This document shows, piece after piece, positions 16,094 to 23,956 of a stretch of DNA of 26,945 nucleotides. This DNA is from Prevotella sp. UBA2850 (GTDB taxonomy: Bacteria > Bacteroidota > Bacteroidia > Bacteroidales > Bacteroidaceae). The stretch spans positions 30,502 to 57,446 of the forward strand of contig DEFO01000029.1 in the NCBI GenBank assembly GCA_002350805.1. Direction: 5' to 3'. The notes under the pieces were generated by a model. It was not told the origin of the DNA. It saw only the letters and a program-made list of their open reading frames with translations, and ran no database searches. Both the position numbers and the translations under genes were made by a program. Each line of letters begins with the position of its first letter. The stretch's first letter is position 1.

Positions 16094-17563
16094 TCAGCTG
16101 CGTACCAAGTTGCGGCCTGCATCGATGCGCAGGAAAATGAAGAGCAACAGCGTGAAACCCCATAGCGATGAGCCTCCGTAACTGAAGAATGGCAGCGGAA
16201 TGCCGATGACAGGCGTCAGTCCGAGTACCATTCCCACGTTAATGAAAACGTGGAACAAGAAGATGCTTACCACACAATAGCCGTAGATGCGCCCAAACTT
16301 AAACGGTTGTCGCTCAGCCATCTTGATAAGCCTCAGAATCAGCGCCAGGAACAACAGCAGCACACCTGCTGAACCCACAAATCCTTCTTCCTCACCTACC
16401 GTACAGAAAATAAAGTCGGTGTCTTGCTCTGGCACATACTTCAACTTGGTCTGTGTGCCATTCAGAAATCCTTTGCCACGCAAACCGCCAGAGCCAATGG
16501 CAATCTCGCTCTGGTGCACGTTGTATCCGGCACCCTTCAAGTCTTCTTCCAATCCCAGTAGTACGTTGATGCGAACACGCTGGTGAGGTTCCATCACATT
16601 GTTCAGCACATAGTCGGCCGAATAGAAGGCCACAACCGAGCCGATGGAAAAGAGGAAAATGAGCAGAAACGTCACAAAACGGGTGCTCAGCCACTGATAA
16701 ATCAGGTAGCCGATGATGCCGACAGTGATGGTGAGCTGAACCCACACCACATCGAAACGATAGATGTACATGGAGAAAAGCAAGGCCAGCAATGTGCCTA
16801 AAACAGACACGGCTATCAGCCGGAAGGCCATTCGCTTGTCATGACAGTAGACATATACCATGCCTGCGGTGAACAGTTGGATGAGCAACAAAACGACGAA
16901 TTTGCCGACCGACGTGACTGCATCGGGCATCATCACATTCTCGAAACGGATGCCTACTACAAAGTAAATCACCATGGCTACGGCCGTGAACAGCACACTG
17001 CCCGGCATTCCCTCGCGATAGAACATCAGGAAGAACGACAGATAGACCAGGGCAGAACCCGTCTCGCGCTGGCCAACGATGCAGATCATGGGAATGATGA
17101 CGATGGCACAGGCGGCGGCAAAGTGCTTCCAGTTTTTCATGTCGAAGCCATAAGAGCTCATGAACTTCGACACGGCCAACGCGGTGGCAAACTTTGCAAA
17201 CTCGGCAGGTTGCAACTTCACAGGACCCAGCACCAGCCACGAGTGAGAGCCTTTGGTACTGACAGGATTGAAGATGGTGGCGAAGAGTAGCAACACGAGT
17301 CCTATATATATAATGTACGCGAACGTATCATAAAAGCGGTCGTCGAGCAGTAACAGCACCAAGCCCAGCATCAACGATGTGCCAATCCACATGATTTGCT
17401 TGCCCGAGTTGGTGGTAAGGCTGAAGATGTCGGTCTCGCCATACGTGTAGCTGGCACCGCACACACTCAGCCATCCGAAGGCGAGCAAGGCCACATAGAT
17501 GGCAATGGTCCACCAGTCGATGGAGCGCAAAACGCTAGGATGCTTATCTGTCTCTCGAACCAT
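16094..17563 (-). CDS. rodA: Peptidoglycan glycosyltransferase RodA (SEDS family)
   Basis: A 489-residue polytopic inner-membrane protein that polymerises lipid II during cell elongation, paired with PBP2. Family motifs: SWLVLGPVKLQPAEFAKFATALAVSKFM, QRETGSALVYLSFFLMFYREG, HQSEIAIGSGGLRGKGFLNGTQ, VPEQDTDFIFCTVGEEEGFVG and GLTPVIGIPLPFFSYGGSS. It is about 120 residues longer than E. coli RodA; the extra length is hydrophobic sequence in the middle (about 195-310), which is usual for Bacteroidota RodA. It overlaps the 3' end of mrdA by 20 bp and is the last gene of the operon. The C-terminus LRIDAGRNLVRS is short and basic. Confidence 0.95.
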   Translation of the reverse strand: MVRETDKHPSVLRSIDWWTIAIYVALLAFGWLSVCGASYTYGETDIFSLTTNSGKQIMWIGTSLMLGLVLLLLDDRFYDTFAYIIYIGLVLLLFATIFNPVSTKGSHSWLVLGPVKLQPAEFAKFATALAVSKFMSSYGFDMKNWKHFAAACAIVIIPMICIVGQRETGSALVYLSFFLMFYREGMPGSVLFTAVAMVIYFVVGIRFENVMMPDAVTSVGKFVVLLLIQLFTAGMVYVYCHDKRMAFRLIAVSVLGTLLALLFSMYIYRFDVVWVQLTITVGIIGYLIYQWLSTRFVTFLLIFLFSIGSVVAFYSADYVLNNVMEPHQRVRINVLLGLEEDLKGAGYNVHQSEIAIGSGGLRGKGFLNGTQTKLKYVPEQDTDFIFCTVGEEEGFVGSAGVLLLFLALILRLIKMAERQPFKFGRIYGYCVVSIFLFHVFINVGMVLGLTPVIGIPLPFFSYGGSSLWGFTLLLFIFLRIDAGRNLVRS

Positions 17564-19394
17564 AGAAAATCACTTTTCGTTGGAAATCGTCGGCCCGCTT
17601 GGCTGAGGCTGGTGACAACTTTCCGTTAATATACTGCTCCATAATCAGTCCGCCGATGGGCACACCATAGTCGGCACCCCATCCGCCATTCTCCACATAG
17701 ACGGCGACGGCAATTTTCGGGTTGTCCATGGGGGCAAAGCCCATGAACACCGAGTGGTCGCGGCCACGGTTCTGAGCCGTACCGGTCTTTCCACAAGCAT
17801 TGAAACTATAATGTCCCAGGGCCTTACACGTACCACCCAGCACCGATGCGCGCATGCCCTGCACAATATAGTTGTAGGCTTTGCTGTCGGCCTTCGAGTA
17901 GTGACGGCGCGTGAATGCGGTGTCGAGCGGTTCGTCCTGCACCTTTCTCACCACATGCGGCACATAGTAATAGCCGCGGTTGGCAATGGTGGCCCCCAGA
18001 TTGGCTATCTGCAATGGGGTAGCATTGACCTCACCCTGTCCGATGGCAATGGAGATGACGGTCAGTCCGTTCCACGAGCCGTGATATGCCTTGTCGTAGA
18101 ATTGGGCATTAGGTATGAGGCCTCGCTTCTCGCCCGGCAGGTCGATGCCCAACTTATAGCCAAATCCCATGCTCACCATGTAGTCGCGCCAGGTGTTCAT
18201 GGCATTCTGCACCGAGCCGTACTTTTTCTTGTTGCCAATCATGTAGTACAATCCCCAGCAGAAATAGCCGTTACACGACGTTGAGATGGCTGGTACCAAC
18301 GCCAGTGGTGCCGCATGGCCGTGGCAGCCCACCCGCAGACCGCGATAGTGGAATCCGCGTGAGCAGGGGAATTGTGTGCCCGGTCCGATGATGCCCTCCG
18401 ACATGAAAGTCAGTCCTTGTGTCGTCTTGAAGGTAGAGCCTGGCGGATACTGTCCCATGATGCTGCGGTTGAGCAGAGGCTTCCACACGTTGCGCAACAG
18501 TTGGGTGTGCATTTTTCCGCGGTTCTTGCCAGTCATGATACGGGCATCGTAGGTGGGCGAAGATACCATGCACAATATCTCGCCGGTAGACGGCTCGATG
18601 GCCACGATGCTTCCTATTTTATGCTGCATCAGTCGTTCGCCCAAGGCCTGCAGGTTCAGGTCGATGCTCAGCGTAAGGTCTTTGCCCGCTTTCGGTTTTT
18701 GGTCGAGGGCGCCATTCTGGTATTTCCCTTGAATGCGTCCGTGGGCATCGCGCAGCAGGATCTGAATACCCTTTTCGCCACGCAACTGCTTTTCGTAAGA
18801 GCGCTCAACACCCAGTTTGCCGATGTAGTCGCCAGCTTGATAGTAGTCGTCCTCCTCAATGTCTGAGGGCGACACTTCGGCCACGTCGCCCAGCACGTGA
18901 GCGGCATAGGGATACTCATAGCAGCGGATGCTACGGCGTTGCACATAAAACCCTGGGAAACGGAACATTTTCTCTTGGAAAACGCTGAACTCACGGTCGT
19001 TCAGCTGACTCATGAACAGCTGCTGAGTGAAGCGCGAGTAGCCGGGATTCTTCGAGCGGTCTTGGATTTGTTCCATGCGCTCGATGAAATACTCTTTGGT
19101 GATGCCCAGCGCTTGACACAGTTCCAGCGTGTCGATATGGTCTTTGGCCTCGTTCATGATGACCATGATATCGTAGGCAGGCTGGTTGTAGACCATCAGC
19201 TTGCCGTGGCGGTCGTGGATGACACCTCGCGAGGGGTATTCCACTTTTTTCAGGAAGGCGTTCGAGTCGGCGCTTTTCTTATAGTCATCGCTTGTCACCT
19301 GCAGCATGAACAGGCGGATGATGTAGACCGTCACAATAGCGACCGCAATACCCGCAATGACATACTTTCTGTTCTCTAGTCCGAAGTCCTTCAT
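17544..19394 (-). CDS. mrdA: Penicillin-binding protein 2 (elongation transpeptidase)
   Basis: A 616-residue class B PBP that cross-links peptidoglycan in the lateral wall. One N-terminal membrane anchor (about 10-32, VIAGIAVAIVTVYIIRLFML) is followed by the PBP dimerisation/pedestal region (YPSRGVIHDRHGKLMVYNQPAYDIMV, YEYPYAAHVLGDVAEV, YIGKLGVERSYEKQLRGEKG). The transpeptidase domain has all three motifs: SxxK in PPGSTFKTTQG, SxN in STSCNGYF and KTG in CGKTGTAQN. It begins 7 bp after mreD and overlaps rodA, giving the canonical PBP2-RodA pair. Length is normal. Confidence 0.96.
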   Translation of the reverse strand: MKDFGLENRKYVIAGIAVAIVTVYIIRLFMLQVTSDDYKKSADSNAFLKKVEYPSRGVIHDRHGKLMVYNQPAYDIMVIMNEAKDHIDTLELCQALGITKEYFIERMEQIQDRSKNPGYSRFTQQLFMSQLNDREFSVFQEKMFRFPGFYVQRRSIRCYEYPYAAHVLGDVAEVSPSDIEEDDYYQAGDYIGKLGVERSYEKQLRGEKGIQILLRDAHGRIQGKYQNGALDQKPKAGKDLTLSIDLNLQALGERLMQHKIGSIVAIEPSTGEILCMVSSPTYDARIMTGKNRGKMHTQLLRNVWKPLLNRSIMGQYPPGSTFKTTQGLTFMSEGIIGPGTQFPCSRGFHYRGLRVGCHGHAAPLALVPAISTSCNGYFCWGLYYMIGNKKKYGSVQNAMNTWRDYMVSMGFGYKLGIDLPGEKRGLIPNAQFYDKAYHGSWNGLTVISIAIGQGEVNATPLQIANLGATIANRGYYYVPHVVRKVQDEPLDTAFTRRHYSKADSKAYNYIVQGMRASVLGGTCKALGHYSFNACGKTGTAQNRGRDHSVFMGFAPMDNPKIAVAVYVENGGWGADYGVPIGGLIMEQYINGKLSPASAKRADDFQRKVIFYGSRDR

Positions 19395-19401
19395 GCGCGT
19401 C

Positions 19402-19902
19402 TCAGCCCCTTCTGATGTTTTCGATAACCAGTATCAGCACCACAGTCAGGATGGTGCTGCCGCTAATGCTCATGAGCCACTGAATCCAATTGAAGAAATT
19501 GAATGTCTCGAGTGTGAAATAAGCCAGACAATAGATGAGCACCATGATGATGGTATAATAGACAAACGAGGTGACGCCCAGCGTGCGCATGCCAGGCTCC
19601 AGGTCCTCGGCACTGTCGCGCGGGATGAACGGCTCGAAGATGTAAGGCTGCAAGGCCCCGATGAGTGTCATCGATCCGGCGGCCACTCCCGGCGTGTTGG
19701 TAAACGAGTCAACACACAGGCCCAACGCAAACGACCAGAGCAGGATGGCCCACTTGGGGAAATTGCGAGGGAAGAGCAGTACCAGATAGACATAAAGCAG
19801 GGGCGTGGCACAGTTGAACAGGTGGATGTGATTCAACACCAGTGCCTGTGCCACGAGCAGTATGGCGAAAAACAATAGTCGTTTCAACAAATCTAAGGCC
19901 AT
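19402..19902 (-). CDS. mreD: Rod shape-determining protein MreD
   Basis: A 166-residue multi-pass membrane protein, with about five hydrophobic segments beginning LLKRLLFFAILLVAQALVLNHI. Motifs such as PLLYVYLVLLFPRNFPKWAILLWSFALGLCVDSFTNTPGVAAGSMTLIGALQPYI fit MreD (the L-C-V-D-x-F region is conserved). It links MreC to the PBP2/RodA synthase. The ATG at 19902 is chosen; a TTG at 19908 would add two residues. It is embedded between mreC (19 bp) and mrdA (7 bp). Confidence 0.92.
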   Translation of the reverse strand: MALDLLKRLLFFAILLVAQALVLNHIHLFNCATPLLYVYLVLLFPRNFPKWAILLWSFALGLCVDSFTNTPGVAAGSMTLIGALQPYIFEPFIPRDSAEDLEPGMRTLGVTSFVYYTIIMVLIYCLAYFTLETFNFFNWIQWLMSISGSTILTVVLILVIENIRRG

Positions 19903-19921
19903 TGTCAATACTATCTAATCG

Positions 19922-20785
19922 TCAATGTTCTTTGGTCTTCAGCGAGTCTTGTGCGGCGCGCAACAGCTCCAGACGCTGCTTCATGATGGCATCGTCGATG
20001 ACGCACACGTCGCGCAACAATCCAAAATCAGTCGACAGTTCCACCTCCAGCCGGTACGACAGTCCGTCGGCAGAATTATAAACATGCAGAATCTTTCCCA
20101 CCATCACGCCCGGAGGGAATACCGACGAGTAGCCGCTTGTCACCACCTTGTCGTAAAGACGGAAGTGGGCATGACGGGGAATGTCGTCGACATAGGCGAT
20201 GCGCGACGAGCCGCCCTGCCAGTGCAGGTAGCCGAAGTAGCCGCGCTTGGCAATAGACACACTGATGTTGGAGTTCTTGTTCAGCACCGGGATGATCACC
20301 GAGTAGTGCGACGAGGTCATGTAGACAATGCCCACGATGCCATTGCCGCAGGCCACGCCCATATCCTTGCGCACGCCGTCGGCCTCGCCTTTGTCGATGG
20401 TGATGAGGTTGTCTTGTCCGGTGATGGCATTATGAACCACCTTGGCGGGTATCAGCTTGTAGTCGTTCAGCATCTGCAACTGTCCGGCCTTGGCCGCATC
20501 GGGATTTTCCGTCAGTGCGGTCAGCCGGTTGTTCAGCTGCTCTACCTGTCTCTCCAGATAGACATTGCGCGTGGTGAGCTCTTGGTTGACCTTCGTAAGA
20601 CTGAAGAAGGACTCAACAGCTGAGTCCCACTCATAGAGCTTACCGGCCACTACATTGGCCGATGAAAACCACACACTGCCCTGATAGCTGTTGTATTTGA
20701 ACAGCAACACAAAGCTGACTACCTCGAGCACGACAAACAAGAACCAGTGATGGTATTTTGCCAGAAACTCCAGTAGATTGTGCAT
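19922..20785 (-). CDS. mreC: Rod shape-determining protein MreC
   Basis: A 287-residue bitopic membrane protein. The single transmembrane segment is at about 13-30 (HHWFLFVVLEVVSFVLLF), followed by a coiled coil (about 63-95, LTKVNQELTTRNVYLERQVEQLNNRLTAL). The beta-rich MreC domain contains LITIDKGEADGVRKDMGVACGNGIVGIVYMTSSHYSVIIPVLN, RIAYVDDIPRHA and DKVVTSGYSSVFPPGVMVGKI. It scaffolds the elongasome in the periplasm. It starts 9 bp after mreB. Confidence 0.95.
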   Translation of the reverse strand: MHNLLEFLAKYHHWFLFVVLEVVSFVLLFKYNSYQGSVWFSSANVVAGKLYEWDSAVESFFSLTKVNQELTTRNVYLERQVEQLNNRLTALTENPDAAKAGQLQMLNDYKLIPAKVVHNAITGQDNLITIDKGEADGVRKDMGVACGNGIVGIVYMTSSHYSVIIPVLNKNSNISVSIAKRGYFGYLHWQGGSSRIAYVDDIPRHAHFRLYDKVVTSGYSSVFPPGVMVGKILHVYNSADGLSYRLEVELSTDFGLLRDVCVIDDAIMKQRLELLRAAQDSLKTKEH

Positions 20786-20794
20786 ATGTCGATA

Positions 20795-21817
20795 TTATCT
20801 CATCAGGAACGAGAAACGGTCAACGTTCTTCAGGGCGATACCGGCTCCGCGTGCCACACAGTGCAGCGGGTCTTCGGCCACGTTGAACGGAATGTTGATC
20901 TTGTCGGTCAGACGCTTGTCAAGTCCGCGCAGCAGGGCGCCGCCACCAGTCAGGTAGATACCGTTCTTCACGATGTCGGCATAGAGCTCGGGCGGAGTGC
21001 TCTCCAAGGCGTTCAGCACAGCGGTCTCGATGCGTGCCACGGTCTTGTCGATGCAGTGGGCAATCTCCTGGTAGCATACGGGAACCTCCATGGGGAGTGC
21101 CGTGATGCGGTTTGGTCCGTGCACCACGTAGTCCTCGGGGGCATCCTCGCCCAGGTCGGTCAGGGCAGAGCCTACATTAATCTTAATACGCTCGGCCATG
21201 CGCTCGCTCACCTTCACGTTGTGCTGGCGGCTCATGTACTCCTGGATGTCGGCAGTCAGGTCGTCGCCAGCCACCTTGATGGAGTTGTTGGCCACGATAC
21301 CGCCCAGCGAAATCACGGCGATCTCGGTGGTGCCGCCACCGATGTCGACAATCATGTTGCCCTCTGGGGCCTCCACGTCGATACCAATACCAATGGCAGC
21401 AGCCATCGGCTCGAAAATCAGATACACGTCGCGGCCGTCAGCATGCTCGGCAGAGTCGCGTACGGCACGCAGCTCCACTTCGGTAGAGCCCGAAGGCACT
21501 CCGATGACCATGCGGAGAGAGGGGTGGAACAGGCGGCTGCCCGTGTGCACCATCTTAATCAGTCCGCGCATCATCTGCTCGCAGGCAGAGAAATCGGCAA
21601 TCACGCCGTCGCGCAACGGGCGGATAGTGCGTATGTTGTCATGCGTCTTCTCATACATCATCTTGGCTTTCTCGCCCACGGCAATCATCTTGTCGGTGCG
21701 GCGGTCGAGCGCAACTACTGACGGCTCGTCAACCACAATCTTGTCATCGCTGATAATAATGGTGTTGGCCGTTCCCAGGTCCATTGCAATTTCCTGAACA
21801 AATGAAAATAATCCCAT
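20795..21817 (-). CDS. mreB: Actin-like rod shape-determining protein MreB
   Basis: A 340-residue bacterial actin that forms membrane-bound filaments guiding lateral-wall synthesis. It has the N-terminal amphipathic MGLFSF start, phosphate 1 loop MDLGTANTIII, conserved VVDEPSVVALDRRT, RPLRDGVIADFSA, phosphate 2 loop MIVDIGGGTTEIAVISLGGIV, and adenosine motif IYLTGGGALLRGLDKRL. Length and sequence are fully typical. No promoter is visible in the 67 bp after purH, so it probably shares the purH transcript. Confidence 0.98.
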   Translation of the reverse strand: MGLFSFVQEIAMDLGTANTIIISDDKIVVDEPSVVALDRRTDKMIAVGEKAKMMYEKTHDNIRTIRPLRDGVIADFSACEQMMRGLIKMVHTGSRLFHPSLRMVIGVPSGSTEVELRAVRDSAEHADGRDVYLIFEPMAAAIGIGIDVEAPEGNMIVDIGGGTTEIAVISLGGIVANNSIKVAGDDLTADIQEYMSRQHNVKVSERMAERIKINVGSALTDLGEDAPEDYVVHGPNRITALPMEVPVCYQEIAHCIDKTVARIETAVLNALESTPPELYADIVKNGIYLTGGGALLRGLDKRLTDKINIPFNVAEDPLHCVARGAGIALKNVDRFSFLMR

Positions 21818-21884
21818 ATTCTTCTTTACTTCTACTTAAAGCTTATACTTTTTTTTATCTGTCTTAATCGTTTGTTGCTTTCGC

Positions 21885-22523
21885 TTAGTCCATCATGCTC
21901 AGCGACACGGTGCGAGAGCCTTTCTGCTCTTCCGAGCCCATGAACCAGCTGTAGATGGCCGAGTCGTAATGGCTGCTCACGCCGAAGGCACGTGTGGCCA
22001 GCATGCGGCGGTCGGCAAGGTCGGTCTGTGCACCTTTCTCGTTCAGAATGTCGAGCAGCACACTGTATTCTGCCTTGCTGGGCACAATCACCACATCCTT
22101 GAAGTTCTTCGCACCTGCGCGGATGAGCGAGATGCCGCCAATGTCGATTTTCTCGATGATGTCGGCCTCGTCGGCACCGCTTGCCACGGTCTGCTCAAAA
22201 GGATACAGGTCGACAATCACAAGGTCGATGGCAGGAATGTCGTACTGGCTCATCTGGTCGATGTCGCCCTCATTGTCGCGGCGGGCCAGGATGCCTCCGA
22301 ACACCTTCGGGTGCAGCGTTTTCACTCTGCCGCCCAGGATAGAGGGGTAAGTGGTTACTTCTTCCACCTTCTGGCACTCGTAGCCCAGACTCTCAATAAA
22401 CTTCTGTGTTCCGCCTGTCGATAGGAACTTCACACCTTCTTCATGCAGCTTTGCCAGCAATTCGTCCAAACCATCTTTATGGAAAACCGATACCAAAGCG
22501 GTTTTTATCTGTTTTGTAGCCAT
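21885..22523 (-). CDS. purH: IMP cyclohydrolase domain only (short PurH)
   Basis: A 212-residue protein corresponding to just the N-terminal IMP cyclohydrolase (MGS-like) half of bifunctional PurH. Signatures: KTALVSVFHKDGLDELL, LSTGGTQKFIESLGY, TTYPSILGGRVKTLHPKVFGGILARR with Lys68, VDLYPF with Tyr107, and KIDIGGISLIRAGAKN with Lys139, matching the catalytic residues of the cyclohydrolase fold. It closes FAICAR to IMP, the last step of purine synthesis. The usual C-terminal AICAR formyltransferase half (about 300 more residues) is absent: the protein ends SVSLSMMD-like after SHYDSAIYSWF, and the 67 bp to mreB hold no remnant. A separate formyltransferase must exist elsewhere if the pathway is complete. 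Confidence 0.88.
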   Translation of the reverse strand: MATKQIKTALVSVFHKDGLDELLAKLHEEGVKFLSTGGTQKFIESLGYECQKVEEVTTYPSILGGRVKTLHPKVFGGILARRDNEGDIDQMSQYDIPAIDLVIVDLYPFEQTVASGADEADIIEKIDIGGISLIRAGAKNFKDVVIVPSKAEYSVLLDILNEKGAQTDLADRRMLATRAFGVSSHYDSAIYSWFMGSEEQKGSRTVSLSMMD

Positions 22524-22553
22524 AATTTATCGCACATTATATATTTTAGGTTG

Positions 22554-22561
22554 CAAAGGTA
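22554..22561 (-). promoter_or_regulatory. Putative -7 element of the purH-mre operon
   Basis: On the minus strand TACCTTTG followed by CAACC matches TAnnTTTG, 31 bp before the ATG. No clear TTTG 19-21 bp upstream. Confidence 0.5.
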
Positions 22562-22648
22562 CGAAAAAAACGTGGATTGCCATTCATTTTCCCGTTGATA
22601 TTTTTTGCAAACATGTGTTAAATTGTCTCATGTCAATTTCCAAGGCCT

Positions 22649-22707
22649 CTCTGCTTGTAGCAGAAGGCTGCTCCAGACTCGCAGAGCAGCCCTCTGGATT
22701 TCCAGAG
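22649..22707. repeat. Cluster of small hairpins
   Basis: Three inverted repeats in a row: CTGCT-TGT-AGCAG (about 22651-22663); GGCTGCTC (22666-22673) with GAGCAGCC (22684-22691); and CTCTGG-ATTT-CCAGAG (22692-22707). They lie between purH and the rhodanese-MBL gene, in a 280-bp gap with no gene. Confidence 0.7.
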
Positions 22708-22740
22708 TGCATCTTTAGAATCGTCATCGCCACATATACA

Positions 22741-22775
22741 AATATCCACGGATACTGGTTGCATCCGTGGATATT
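22741..22775 (-). terminator. 13-bp perfect inverted repeat after the rhodanese-MBL gene
   Basis: AATATCCACGGAT (22741-22753) pairs perfectly with ATCCGTGGATATT (22763-22775) around a 9-base loop, 28 bp past the stop of the minus-strand gene. There is no T tract on either strand, so termination or 3'-end protection are both possible, and an intergenic repeat element is an alternative. Confidence 0.5.
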
Positions 22776-22803
22776 CGTGGGTCGTGCAAATGGTCTGTCA
22801 GCA

Positions 22804-23859
22804 TCAGTCAAAAGGCCTCATGCGCACGTCGATGCCGTCGGCCTTCAGCTGCTGTGGCAGTTGGCTAATGTCGGTCTGCCCGTAGTGGTAGGGGAACAGC
22901 ACCCGCGGTTTGATGATGCGTGCTGCATTGACAAACTGGCTGGTTGTCATGGTGTAGGGCTGGTTGCAAGGCAGGAAGGCCACGTCGATGTCTTTTATGT
23001 TGGTCATTTCGGGAATGTTCTCGGTGTCGCCGGCAATATAGATGCGCAGTCCGTCGATGGTAAGGATGTATCCGTTGTCGCGCCCTTTCGGGTGGAACTG
23101 CAGATGACCCTCGGTGATGTTGTAGGCGGGAACGGCCTCGACGCTGATGTTGTCGGCCACTTCCTTATGGTCGCCGTTGGCCATCACTTCGCCATAGCCC
23201 AGCATGTCGGCACAGCGCCGGTTGGTGACGAGTCGTGTGCCGGTGGCTGTCAGCTGACCGATGGCTGCCCGGTCGAAGTGGTCGCCATGCTCATGCGTCA
23301 CAAAGATATAGTCGGCCTTTGGCAGGGCTGCATAGTCGGTAGTGCGGTTACCCAATTTGCCAACGGGGTCGATTTCTATCTCCTTGCCGTCGAACACGAT
23401 GCGGATGCTGGCATGCAGCAGAGGGTAAATGGCAACCGTCTTGCCGCTTTTAGTCTTGAAGACATCCTGCCCGGCCGTCTCGGTGGTAACAGGCATCTGC
23501 TGTTTCTGCCATTCCATGATGCCTCCTTTCAGGTTGACCACGGTGTAGCCCGCCTTGGCCAGTTGGTTGGCAGCATTGGCCGAGCGGCGTCCGCTGCGGC
23601 AATACACGGCCACGCGCTTGCCTTGCGGCACTAGCTGGCGCGCCTGTTCGATGAAGTCGTCTTTGTTGACGTCGGCATGAAGGGCACCGCCAATGTGACC
23701 CTCGGCAAACTCTTTGTCTGTGCGAACGTCAAGCAATACCACATCGGGCTGAGTGATGAGTGCCGCGAAGTCGCTGACGCTGGCATTCTCGTAATTCTGT
23801 TGACTGCATGCCGTGTTGAGACCCAGCAGGGCAAGCAGGAAAGTAAGATACTTTTTCAT
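22804..23859 (-). CDS. Rhodanese plus metallo-beta-lactamase fold fusion, exported
   Basis: A 351-residue fusion. A signal sequence (MKKYLTFLLALLGLNTAC, possible lipid-Cys18, though the lipobox is imperfect) leads into a rhodanese domain (about 25-123) with LLDVRTDKEFAEGHIGGALHADV and the active loop CRSGRR (Cys87). A second domain (about 140-351) has the metallo-beta-lactamase fold of the UlaG/YtkL type: IEIDPVGKL, THEHGDHFD (His189, His191, Asp193, His194), IAGDTENIPEM and FPYHYGQTD. The rhodanese should carry a persulfide on Cys87; the substrate of the hydrolase is unknown. It differs from known persulfide-dioxygenase/rhodanese fusions in domain order and hydrolase type. Start 23859 is chosen for the signal peptide; an ATG at 23865 adds two residues, and a longer reading to 23958 crosses the promoter. 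Confidence 0.85.
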   Translation of the reverse strand: MKKYLTFLLALLGLNTACSQQNYENASVSDFAALITQPDVVLLDVRTDKEFAEGHIGGALHADVNKDDFIEQARQLVPQGKRVAVYCRSGRRSANAANQLAKAGYTVVNLKGGIMEWQKQQMPVTTETAGQDVFKTKSGKTVAIYPLLHASIRIVFDGKEIEIDPVGKLGNRTTDYAALPKADYIFVTHEHGDHFDRAAIGQLTATGTRLVTNRRCADMLGYGEVMANGDHKEVADNISVEAVPAYNITEGHLQFHPKGRDNGYILTIDGLRIYIAGDTENIPEMTNIKDIDVAFLPCNQPYTMTTSQFVNAARIIKPRVLFPYHYGQTDISQLPQQLKADGIDVRMRPFD

Positions 23860-23888
23860 ATTCATCTGGTGTTTCTTGTTATCTGCTG

Positions 23889-23921
23889 CAAATATAATAA
23901 AAATATCGCAATTGTCGCAAA
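23889..23921 (-). promoter_or_regulatory. Promoter of the rhodanese-MBL gene
   Basis: On the minus strand TTTG (23921-23918), a 21-bp spacer and TATATTTG (23896-23889). Transcription would begin near 23883, which excludes the upstream in-frame ATG at 23958. Confidence 0.6.
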
Positions 23922-23928
23922 AATTGTG

Positions 23929-23936
23929 TATCTTTG
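23929..23936 (+). promoter_or_regulatory. Putative -7 element of the DUF418 gene
   Basis: TATCTTTG followed by CATGC matches TAnnTTTG, 20 bp before the original ATG at 23957. No TTTG is at the right distance upstream. Confidence 0.45.
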
Positions 23937-23956
23937 CATGCCAAATGACATTTTTC

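Noticed and set aside
21818..21884. Remnant of the AICAR formyltransferase half of PurH (frameshift)
   Set aside because: Only 67 bp separate the purH stop from mreB, and no frame gives formyltransferase-like sequence, so this is not a simple frameshift.
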